Below are positions 1-12,746 of a stretch of 64,000 nucleotides of DNA, piece after piece. The notes under the pieces were generated by a model. The model made no database searches. It saw nothing but the letters and a program-made list of their open reading frames with translations, and was not told where the DNA came from. The first letter of the stretch is position 1, and every line of letters starts with the position of its first letter. Position numbers and translations under genes: made by a program. The DNA comes from Taeniopygia guttata (Eukaryota; Chordata; Aves; Passeriformes; Estrildidae): contig NC_133024.1 in the NCBI RefSeq assembly GCF_048771995.1, positions 114,357,501 through 114,421,500 on the forward strand. Reading direction: 5' to 3'.

Positions 1-1365
1 TTCCTGTCCCCATGGATTCTCCATGACAAAGGGACCTTCCCTGGTGGAAAACTGGTGGCCCTGTCCTCACCCCTGGGCTCTCTGCAACAAAGGAACACTC
101 CCTTGGTGACAAATTTGTGACCCTGTCCCCATCCCTGGATTCTCCATGCCAAGGGGACCTTCCCTGGTGGCAGACTGGTGGCCCTGTCCCCACCCCTGGG
201 CTCTCCATGACAAAGGGACATTCCCTGGTGGAAAACTGGTGGCCCTGTCCCCACCCCTGCCGCCCCCATACCAAGGGGACCTTCTCTGGTGACAAAATGG
301 TGGCCCTGTCCTCACCCCTGGGCTCTCTGCAACAAAGGAACACTCCCTTGGTGACAAATTTGTGACCCTGTCCCCATCCCTGGATTCTCCATGCCAAGGG
401 GACCTTCCCTGGTGGAAAACTGGTGTTCCTGTCCCCATGGATTCTCCATGACAAAGGGACCTTCCCTGGTGGCAGACTGATGGCCCTGTCCCCACCCCTG
501 GGCTCTCCACAACAAAGGGACCTTCCCTGGTGGAAAACTGGTGTCCCTGTCCCCATGGATTCTCCATGACAAAGGGACCTTCCCTGGTGGCAAATTGATG
601 GCCCTGTCCCCACCCCTGGGCTCTCCATGACAAAGGGCCCTTCCCTGGTGGCAGACTGGTGGCCCTGTTCCCAACCCTGGGCTCTCCATGACAAAGGGAC
701 CTTCCCTGGTGGAAAAATGGTGTCCCTGTCCCCATGGGTTCTCCATACCAATGAGACCTTCCCTGGTGGAAAACTGGTGTCCCTGTCCCCATGGATTCTC
801 CATGACAAAGGGACCTTCCCTGGTGGCAGACTGGTGGCCCTGTTCCCACCCCTGGGCTCTCCATGACAAAGGGACCTTCCCTGGTGGCCCTGTTCCCAAC
901 CCTGGGCTCTCCATGACAAAGGGACCTTCCCTGGTGGCCCTGTTCCCAACCCTGGGCTCTCCATGACAAAGCCACCTTCCCTGGTGGAAAACTGGTGTCC
1001 CTGTCCCCATGGATTCTCCATGCCAATGGGACCTTCTCTGGTGGCAAATTGATGGCCCTGTCCCCACCCCTGGGCTCTCCATGACAAAGGGACCTTCCCT
1101 GGTGGAAAACTGGTGGCCGTGCCTCCACCCCTGCCTCCCCCATACCAAGGGGACCTTCTCTGGTGACAAGCTGGTGGCCTTGTCCCCAACCCTGGATTCT
1201 CCATGACAAAGGAACACTCCCCCAGTGACAAATTTGTGACCCTGTCCCCAACTCTGGATTCTCCACTCCAAGGGGACCTTCTCTGGTGGCAAACTGGGGG
1301 CCCTGTCCCCATCCCTGGGCCTTCCATGCCCAAGGGACTCTTCCCTGGTGACAAACTGGTGGCCC
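1..1365. repeat. 60-bp-unit minisatellite in the RUNX1 intron
   Basis: Tandem repeat with a period close to 60 bp at the left (the motif CAAAGGGACCTTCCCTGGTG recurs at about 27, 147, 207, 447 and onwards) and shorter units further right (about 39-57 bp). Units alternate between a GGAAAACTGGTG form and a GGCAGACTGGTGG form. Because 60 is a multiple of 3, long stop-free frames exist on both strands, but they have no non-repeat core and are not genes. The array continues off the left edge of the window. Confidence 0.95.
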
Positions 1366-1499
1366 AGGTGCTGCCCTGGCCCTCCAGGGGCTCTCTGGGC
1401 AAAGCTCATTCCGAGGGTTTGGGGGATTTGTGGGATTTGTGGGAAGAGCAGAGAAATAGAGAATTTGAATAAATGAGCTGTGATCGATAAATCACAATC

Positions 1500-1640
1500 A
1501 CAGATTGGGCTGGGAAAGATCTCAGAGGTCATCGAGTCCCAGCTGTGCCCATGCCCACCTTGTCCCCAGCCCAGAGCACTCAGTGCCACCTCCACCCCGT
1601 CCCTGGGCCACCCTTTCCAGGAGAGAATTCCCAGCCTGAA
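1500..1640 (-). mobile_element. CR1-type LINE fragment
   Basis: Begins with a degenerate GATTGGGCTGGGAAAGATCT, the inverted form of the CR1 3' end, and continues through GCCCACCTTGTCCCCAGCCC. The same stretch recurs at about 29.9 kb and 52.4 kb in this window. Only a 3' fragment is present, without coding potential. Confidence 0.7.
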
Positions 1641-4679
<3,039 letters not shown>

Positions 4680-6029
4680 GGAGGTGGGCAGGAGCTCCAG
4701 GGTCAGGACTAAAACGGACTTCCCATTTCCCGGCGCCCGGAGGGATTCCAGAAACTTCCCCGCGGGCCCTGCCGCGTTCATCCGCGAGTTTCAGGAGCGA
4801 ACCCTTCCGAAGGCGGCGCTCCCAGGGGTGGCAGCTCTCCTTGCCAGGCCCTGGTGGAGCCGCGTCGCTCCGGCAAAGAATTCCTGGCAGGAGAATGAGC
4901 TTCTGGAAAGGAGGATGGCCCAGCTGGTGGTGCAGAGGTAGCGAGGGTGGGTAGAAGGGTATCCAGCCTGATTCCAGGCCTGTGGCTTCCCAACGTGCCT
5001 GGGCTTGAGGGTCTTCACAGCCCTAAAAGAGAGTTTCGGTTCACTTCTATTTTTAAGACTTAAAACCTTAAGAAAAACAAAAACCCCAAAAAAACAAAAC
5101 TAAATCTTAGCGAGTTTACTGCATCTTAGGGACATCTTAAGTGTAAGGAAGTATAGGAAGATTCCCAGAGGGAAACTGTGAACGCTTCTGTTTTAGCAAT
5201 GCTGTGAATGAGAGGTTTTATATGTTGGACTTTATTCTTTCTTTTCTTTGTTTTGTTTGTATATTCCAAAGAATATGGAATTTTTTATTACTGGGGTTTT
5301 TTTGTTTTGTTTTTTTTTTGTTTTGGGTTTAGGTTTTTTGTTGGTTTTTTTTGGTTTTGTTTTGGTTTGTTTTTTTTTTTAAGGATGCAGCTCATCCTGC
5401 TTTGCATCTAATTTGTTTTATTTCTCTTGGCACCTTATAAATTGCAAAAAAAAAAAAAAGATTTTGCTCTTTTTTTGTTTTAATCATGCTTGCTTCTTTC
5501 TTGCTTTGTCCACTGAAAGAATCAGCCCCTTTTCCAATGAGTTAATTTAACTTTTTATCTCTTGGACTTTTTTTTTAACACAACGGCTACAGCCTTGGGT
5601 CATTTTCAACTACTGTATTTCTTTGATGAGTTCATTGATATTTATGCCTGATATTTAGACTTTTCTTATTTGTTGATACTATTATTATTTAAATATGCCT
5701 GTGTTTAAAAAAAAAATCAGCAATTGCCTTTTTTTGGTAGCAGCCAAAGTCAAATTTCTCACGTTGAAAAAGGCTGGAATGACGATGGGCAAAAGTGACC
5801 TCTTAATTCCCTAAAAATATTGTTTACAATTATCTCGCTCTCATTTTACTCAGCTTAGAACCCCAAAGGCATTGAGGTGCCCAGTTCCTGCTGGAAGGCA
5901 CCAAAATCCCTGGGAATTTCTGTACCTTTCCAAGTGGTGGAGTCATCGCTCCCTCCTCCTACTTGTCACCAGTGGTGGCCCTCAGGATCAGGAATGAGGA
6001 TGTAGATACTTCCTAAGGCAAATTCAATA

Positions 6030-6290
6030 TTCCCTAATTAAATCCTTCCCACTGGAGGGACAGGACCCAGGGAATGGCTCCCCACTGCCAGAGGGCAGGG
6101 CTGGATGGGAATTGGGAAGGAATTGTTTCCCAAAGCAGCTGTGGCTGCCCCTGGATCCCTGGAAGTGTCCAAAGCCAGGCTGGAGCAGCCTGGGACAGTA
6201 GAAGGTGTCCCTGCCCATGGCAATTTTGGTAGATGATCTTTAAGATCCCTCCCAACCCAAATCATTCCCTGGTTCTGTGATTCCCACAAG
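6030..6290 (+). mobile_element. CR1 3' fragment in the RUNX1 3' UTR
   Basis: CR1-sense: CAGCTGTGGCTGCCCCTGGA, GCCAGGCTGGAGCAGCCTGG, then GATGATCTTTAAGATCCCTC and the terminal CCAACCCAAATCATTCCCTG ... GATTCC octamer-like end. Confidence 0.85.
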
Positions 6291-6898
6291 GGGGAAGTCC
6301 TGCCTCTGATGGAATCTGGGTGAGATTTGCTCCCAGGATTTCACGTCCCAGTATGATGGCAAACACATCCCTTCCCACACAGGGCTGGTCTGGAAAGCTC
6401 CATAAAAGCCAGGGCCTGGACAACCCCTCCATTGGCATCTTCTGGGAGAAGAGGAAGGGTATTTAAAGTTGGTGTAGCCAATGTTGTGCCCTGTAGTAAA
6501 TCTGCAAGGGTTTTACTACGAGCAGGTTCAGCACGGAGCCGTCACCGCTGCCCATCGTCCCAGCACAAACGTACCAGATGTCACTGTAACGTTTTTGGCA
6601 CTATTTTATTGAGGGTTTGCTCTGAACGCAGCTCTTGTACTACTCCTCAACTCCAAACTGCTGATGTTGACATGTGTGAGTCCCAAATGAGCTGATTATT
6701 ATTTAATGTACCTCTCAAACCAGAGAAACAATTGCAGGTCAACTCAGAGAGTATTTGAAAGCAGGACTTCAGATCAGTGTTTGATGTTTAAAAAAAAATA
6801 AAAAAGTTAAAAGTATTCAAATTAAAAAGATCCTTGGCTGCAGGCAGCAAAACAGCTGGACTTATTTAAAACAATTTGTTTTTCAAGTTTTCTCTTTT

Positions 6899-6921
6899 TT
6901 TATATATATATATATATATAT
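6899..6921. repeat. (TA)n dinucleotide repeat
   Basis: About eleven TA units directly after a T run, inside the inferred RUNX1 3' UTR. Confidence 0.95.
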
Positions 6922-7449
6922 GATTTTGCTTCTTTGTTTGAGTTGGATGCAGTAGCACTTTGGTATTGAAAAGAATCAATGAATTTCCATTGTCAATAAG
7001 GTTGTTTTTGTGCAGAAAATAGGGAGCGTTTCAAGAGATCTCAGCAAAAGCCCAGAATGCTTCTGTTAAACACATGGCCTTGTGCTTTTCATTTAATGGA
7101 ATATCCTTTATATTTCCAGAGTTTGCTCTGAAAAAAAAAAAAAAAAAGACAGAAAACATCCAAATTCTATCAGAAATATATTTTGAAAGTCTGGAGACCC
7201 TGCTGAATACAGAAATACAGAGACCCCCCCTGGTTGTAGCATTTCCACAGTTGGACTCTCAAATCTTCAGCACCCTAAAAAATGTCCCACATCACTGAGC
7301 AGTAGCTCTGCTGCAGAATCCATTCGGCACATTCTGTGCAACTCAAACCCTAATTGATTACAGCTCTCAATTAAAATCTTAATTGATTACAGCTCTCACA
7401 TCTGCCTTGTGACTGGACCACCAAAGTGCACAGAGCCAGGAGTGGAAAC

Positions 7450-7806
7450 ACAGCAGGGAGGGAGAGGAGGGGAGCTTGGAGCAGCCAGGAAGGGCCAGGT
7501 GACCTGGAGAGGGAATTTCAACAAAAGCATGGAGGGATAGAAAGAGAGGGATGGTATTAAGATGAAGGAGGGCAGGGTCAGGTGGGATATTTGGGATAAA
7601 TTCATCCCTGTGAAATTTGTGAGGCCCTGGCACAGGGTGCCCAGAGAGGTTGTGGATTCCCCATCCCTGGCAGTGCCCAAGGCCAGGTTGGACACTGGGG
7701 CTGGACCAGCCTGGCACAGTGGGAGGTGTCCCCATGGCAGGGGTGGCACTGGGTGGGATTTAAGGTCCCTTCCCACCCAAACTATTCCATGATTTGATGA
7801 TTCCAT
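7450..7806 (+). mobile_element. CR1 3' fragment in the RUNX1 3' UTR
   Basis: CR1-sense: GAGGCCCTGGCACAGGGTGC, GTGCCCAAGGCCAGGTTGGA, CAGCCTGGCACAGTGGGAGG, ending in CCCACCCAAACTATTCCATG and short GATTCCATGA-like tail repeats. Confidence 0.9.
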
Positions 7807-7825
7807 GAGTTCAGCACAGTGGCAG

Positions 7826-8078
7826 TAGTGAGGTTGGTGTGGTCACCATGGCAAGCTCAATGTGGTCACCAAGGTGAAGTTGTTGTGGCCACCAAGATGA
7901 AGTTGTGGCCACCAAGGCAAGGTTGGTGTGGTCACCAAGGCAAGCTCAATGTGGCCACCAAGGCGAGGCCAATTTGGCCACCAAGGTGAAGTCAACTTGG
8001 CCACCAAGGTGAAGTCAACTTGGCCACCAAGGTGAGCTCAATGTAGCCACCAAGGTGAGGTTGTTGAGGTCACCACAT
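7826..8078. repeat. Short minisatellite (GCCACCAAGGTGAAGT units)
   Basis: About eleven imperfect units of 22-24 bp built on CACCAAGGTGAAGTCAACTT / GGCAAGCTCAATGTGG, starting directly after the CR1 tail. It lies within the inferred RUNX1 3' UTR and would be transcribed. Confidence 0.9.
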
Positions 8079-10131
8079 TGCCAGGCCTGTGGGACACCAC
8101 AACTCCTTTCTGCCACAGCCCTTTCAGCCCTCAAAATTGAAACCTACCCACCCTGGAAGCTAAAAAAAAATCAGGGATTCACAGAAACAAGGAGCTGGCA
8201 ACTCTCAGATTCAAACATTTCTTATATCTGTGCCTCTCCTTTGTCTCCACTCATGCTAAAGGTGAGGTTTAACTTGGCTCTCCGTGGTGTGAACAGGATG
8301 AGGAAATACAGAACTGGTCACCACCACATTCCCCTGTGTCCTTATTGACACTTTTCTGGAATTTCACAGTATTTTTATTGCCAGCAACCAAATTTTGGAG
8401 TCCAGCCTCTCTGGGTATGTCCAGCACTGCAAAGGAAAGGAAAAGCCAAGTTCATTATCCCTGGCAATTAATCTGTTTAATCACTGTGGGTTTCAGTATA
8501 TTCACTTATCAGAAACCACATTTTACTCAAATATTTTGTTTTGTAGCCATCACTAAGGATGGCTCAGTTTTTCAAGGCTGTGAAAATGCTCTCACATCTT
8601 TCCTCTTATATTTTAACAGCATGTAACTGGCAGGAAAAAAAAGACATTTGGATAAAACATTTCCCCCATCCCCATCTCCAGATTAGAGTGCATAAATATA
8701 TATTTTTATATGGATATAATATATATATTTATATAGTTTTAACATCTTGGGAGCTGAATGGAAGCAGAAAAATAGAATTCTCGTGCTTTTGCTCTGGAGC
8801 TGCAGTCAGCAGAGTGCTTTAGGCACCTCACCCTCCCAAAATCCATCTCCTGGCTGTCCTTACTCTCAACTTGGGTGCTCCTTTCACAAGACACAGCTCC
8901 TTGGCCACGTCAAGCATCTTCAGTGTGAATTTTGCTGGCTCTGAAGACAAATATTCCCATCTCCAACAACATTTACATTTATTTAAGAGTTCCTTAAATA
9001 AATTGCAGAGGAGCTTTAATGCAGGGAGAAGAGGATGCAGAGAGCATCCCTGCTGTGAGGGGTTTGATTTGTACAACAATGCCAAATTCTCCACTGGGAA
9101 GGAGAAAAATCCTCTCCTCCAAACAGCTTTTGCCAAAACATCCCAAATTTCCTGCGCTCTTGAAACATTCACTGCTGCTTCCTGGGTGACCTTTCCCGTG
9201 GGTGTGTTTGAAATTCAGGGAGGAGTGGATCCGTTTTCTGTCCTTGGAGCAAAACTCTGCCTTGTTTTCCTGCCTTGTTCCATTTTCCCCTTGGAATTTT
9301 GTTCACCTCGCTGGGTCAGTCCCAACCACTCGGCGTTTTTCTCCTTGTCCTTCGAGGGTTGCATCCCCAGAGTTACTTGTATTTATGTCTGTAAATAGAT
9401 TTCCAAAGCTTCCTAGCCAAAATATTTAGTGCTTGTAATTACTCTGCATTTTTCTCTTTTTTTTTTCCTGTGTTTTTAATGAACTTACCTTTGTGTTTGC
9501 TGAAATACTGTAGTGAGACTTACTTCTTTTCCAAATTAGTTATTTTTAGGCTTCAAGAGGAACTACATTTTATTCACTTTTGTAAACAGTTATAGCATGG
9601 TCTCTATCCAACATCCTTCACTTTTTTGTGGTAGGGGGGAAACAAATGTGCAAAAAAAATAAATCTGTGAGTTATTTGTGGTATTTTGGGTTGGACCGTT
9701 CCAGCTCTTTTTAAAACCAAAATTTCAGTGTGAGGGTGGTGAGGCTGAGGGGGGACACAGCCCCATCAGAGTGGCACCAAAGGGAATTTGTTCAGCATTT
9801 TCTGGCTATGTTTACAAAACCTTTTCCCTTTCACGCTGAACTTTTCCTGAAGGGGAAACCATCAGGTTGGGGATTTTTTTGGGGGGGTTGATTACCAGGG
9901 ATTTTTCTTCCTGGGGAGGGAGGGAGGGCAGGGGGTGGCTGCTGATTTTTGGAACCAGATAGGAAAAGAGAATAGAGTAGGGTTTGGGTTTTTTTCCCCA
10001 ATCCAGGAATTTCTAGGTAACACCCCAGGGTAAATTCTTGCTGTCCACAGGGATGGCTGTGTCCAGCACCACAGGAGAATTCATTACAACTACCCAGAGC
10101 AGCTGGACTGCTGCAGTAGTTCTAATGAACA

Positions 10132-10176
10132 CCTTTCTTTCTTTTCTTTTCTTTCTTTCTTTACTTTCTTTCTTTG
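10132..10176. repeat. (CTTT)n-rich microsatellite
   Basis: A TTTCTTTCTTTTCTTTTCTT-type pyrimidine run about 60-90 bp upstream of the RUNX1 polyadenylation signal. Confidence 0.9.
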
Positions 10177-10225
10177 TACCACAGTTTCCTCTGTAAATTC
10201 AATATCATAATTAGTGTGAATGACA

Positions 10226-10231
10226 AATAAA
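10226..10231 (+). terminator. RUNX1: Polyadenylation signal AATAAA, likely RUNX1 mRNA end
   Basis: AATAAA within GACAAATAAAATGTTTGACA, followed about 25-35 nt later by a GT-rich segment (GTGGGCCTGGTGCATTTTTT) as expected of a cleavage/polyadenylation site. Assignment to RUNX1 is inferred from strand and position. Confidence 0.65.
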
Positions 10232-10424
10232 ATGTTTGACAAGTATGCACGTGGGCCTGGTGCATTTTTTTACTTGGGAGGAAAAAAAAAATCTCAGGGG
10301 GAAAAGGAACCATCAGCAAGAGGGTGCTGAGCATGTGTCACTCACAACATCAAAATAGGTTTCCATACTTTTTGTTTTACAGTTATTTCTTTTTTTTTTT
10401 GTCAAAATGGTATTATTTTACAGT

Positions 10425-10597
10425 GAGGCTGCCCAGAGAGAAGTTGTGGATTCCCCTGGATCCCTGGCAGTGCCCAAGGCCAGGTTGGACACCGGGGCTG
10501 GAGCAGCCTGGCACAGTGGGAGGTGTCCCTGCGGTGGCACTGGATGAGTTTAACGTCCCCTTCCAACCCAAACCATTCCATGATTCCATGAAATGAG
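10425..10597 (+). mobile_element. CR1 3' fragment
   Basis: CR1-sense: CTGCCCAGAGAGAAGTTGTG, CAGTGCCCAAGGCCAGGTTG, ending CCAACCCAAACCATTCCATG and ATTCCATGAAA. Confidence 0.9.
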
Positions 10598-11011
10598 ATT
10601 TTGCATGTACAGAAGTCCAATAATTTCATTTTATCCCTGGCTTCTCAATTAAATGTCAGCATCTCAGATTCATCTACAGCTATTATTTTTCTTCATATTT
10701 TCCTTCTTGGATTGGATCCTTTTCATTACTGATGGTTTCTTAAGGAGCACCAAAACAGATTTTAAGGTCATGTTACTTAAAAGATTTGTGTTTTTTTTCC
10801 TCTTTAAATAAATAATGAAACAAAGGTGTTAGTGAAACATTACTATGGGTGTACCAAGCTTTCAAAATGAACAAAATATAGTGAAAGTTCATTTTGAAAG
10901 ACTCTGTATCCAGGCATCTGTAGGTATAGATAAAATACCTTCTAATATTGACCTTGCACAACATATTGCATGATATTCAAGAAGTTTTCAGTAATATCCT
11001 TCTCCACAGTA

Positions 11012-11107
11012 ATCAGAGAATCACAGAATGGTTGGGATTGGAAGGGACCTTAAAGATCACCCAGTTCCAAGTCCCCTGCCATGGGCAGGGACACCTTCCA
11101 GACCACG
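11012..11107 (-). mobile_element. CR1 3' fragment, inverted
   Basis: Starts AGAGAATCACAGAATGGTTG and continues GGAAGGGACCTTAAAGATCA, CATGGGCAGGGACACCTTCC: the reverse complement of a CR1 3' end, very short. Confidence 0.9.
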
Positions 11108-11202
11108 TTGTTATATATTTTATATATAATTTATATATTTTTACATATTTAATGTATTTTATATATAATATATATAATTTGTATATATATTTTATATATA
11201 CA
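11108..11202. repeat. AT-rich (TATATAT/TTTATATAT) tract
   Basis: Low-complexity TA-rich run immediately after the truncated CR1 piece, with repeated TTTATATATAATTTATATA-like words. Confidence 0.9.
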
Positions 11203-11805
11203 AGGACTGGCTTTCAGCTGCTCCTCTCAGTAAAGTGAAAAACCAGCTACAAAGCAAAATATCTTCTGGCAGCTCATAGAGTAACCTCCATCTCTCAAAC
11301 AATAATCCATATAATCTATTTAAAATTAAGGCCAAAACACTAATTAAAACCAGTGGCTGGATCCCAGGTGCCTCTTTAGAGGTAGAAATTTCGGCACCCC
11401 CACCTCTGATGTGGTTTTTGGTTTTCCTGCTCAGCGTGGCCCCTCACATTTCTGTCCAGCATGTCCCTAAAATACCGCACTTATATTTTTGAAGAGAGTC
11501 CCCTACAGATTCCTCCCCTAACCCCGTGAAACCCAAGAGCGTTTCCCTCGAGGTGCATGATGAGGCAGAGCACGTGTTTATCTCCTCTCTGGTTTTGACA
11601 CGCAGGAAAAGAAGCCACAAATAGCGACAGTCAAAACAAACCCAAAAATATGACACCCAAGGGCACCTCAGCAGAAATATTCGCTGCTGGGTTTTGAAGC
11701 TGCTCAAAAGAGCTTTCTGCTCTTTGGAACAGAGCGGGCTGCTGGAATTTGAGGATTTTGTGGAGAACAGAGCAGCAGAGCTCTGGTTGTGGAAAGGAAG
11801 GGAAG
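11203..11805. other. Intergenic, unique
   Basis: No exon-like, RNA-like or repeat structure was seen. The - strand open frame covering part of this stretch is an extension of the repeat frame described at 11806-12422. Confidence 0.5.
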
Positions 11806-12422
11806 GCAGATCCATGGGTCCCACTCTGAAGAGATCCATGGATCCCACTTTGAGCAGATCCATGGGTCCCACCCTGAGCAGATCCATGGATCCCACCCTA
11901 AGCAGATCCATGGATCCCACCCTGAGCAGATCCATGGATCCACCCTGAGCAGATGCATGGACCCCACCCTGAGCAGATCCATGGATCCACCCTGAGCAGA
12001 TCCATGGATCCCACCCTGAGCAGATCCATGGATCCCACTCTGAGCAGATCCATGGATCCCACTCTGAGCAGATCCATGGGTCCCACTCTGAAGAGATCCA
12101 TGGATCCCACTTTGAGCAGATCCATGGGTCCCACTCTGAAGAGATCCATGGATCCCACCCTGAGCAGATCCATGGTTCCCACTCTGAGCAGATCCATGGA
12201 TCCCACTCTGAGCAGATCCATGGATCCACCCTGAGTAGATCCATGGGTCCCACTCTGAGCAGATCCATGGATCCCACCCTAAGCAGATCCATGGATCCAC
12301 CCTGAGCAGATCCATGGGTACCACTCTGAGCAGATCCATGGTTCCCACTCTGAAGAGATCCATGGATCCCACCCTGATCAGAACCACGGATCTCACTCTG
12401 AGCAAATCCATGGATCCCACTC
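11806..12422. repeat. 24-bp palindrome-bearing minisatellite
   Basis: About 25 units of a 24-bp (occasionally 21-bp) repeat whose core is GATCCATGGATCCCACCCTG. Many units contain the perfect 12-bp palindrome GATCCATGGATC. Since 24 is a multiple of 3, both strands read open with 8-residue periodicity (for example WDPWICSE on the - strand). There is no non-repetitive domain, so it is not treated as a gene. Confidence 0.95.
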
Positions 12423-12746
12423 CCTGTCCTTGTGGGGAGGGCCGTGTCCTCCTTGCCAGGCAGCTGGACTGAGGAGAATCCCTCCCATCCCCAAATTCCC
12501 CAGTTTCCAGCGTGGTTGTGCCACTCCAGAGCAGTGGCACCTGCCCAATGCTGGCTGAGGGGAGGGAACAGGAGCAGCTCATCTCTGCCTTCCTCCCTGC
12601 CAGGAAAAGAGGGAGCTCAGAGCCCATGGGAAGCCAGGGCAGCCCTTGGAACCCAGAGGTGACCCCACCACACCAGTTTGGACAACTGGGAATGTCCAGC
12701 TCAACCCCCCCCACCCTGTGTAGCTGCCCTCAAGGCACCGTGCAGC
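12423..12746. other. Spacer between two minisatellites
   Basis: Unique GC-moderate sequence. I see nothing in it that supports a gene. Confidence 0.5.

Larger units (their letters stand above)
4680..10250 (+). other. RUNX1: RUNX1 3' UTR (inferred)
   Basis: About 5.6 kb follows the stop codon without another gene and ends at an AATAAA (10226) followed by TGTTTGACAAGT. Mammalian RUNX1 also has a long 3' UTR of several kb. After subtracting the inserted CR1 pieces (6030-6290, 7450-7806) and the minisatellite (7826-8078), the length is similar. The sequence is AT-rich with long T runs (5280-5380) and many ATTTA-like motifs. An upstream AATAAA-like site near 9657 could be an alternative end. The boundary is inferred from the signal, not from transcript data. 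Confidence 0.7.

Noticed and set aside
11704..12714. 336-codon - strand frame with WDPWICS repeats
   Set aside because: It is produced by the 24-bp minisatellite (a multiple of 3). Both strands are open equally and no domain is present outside the array.
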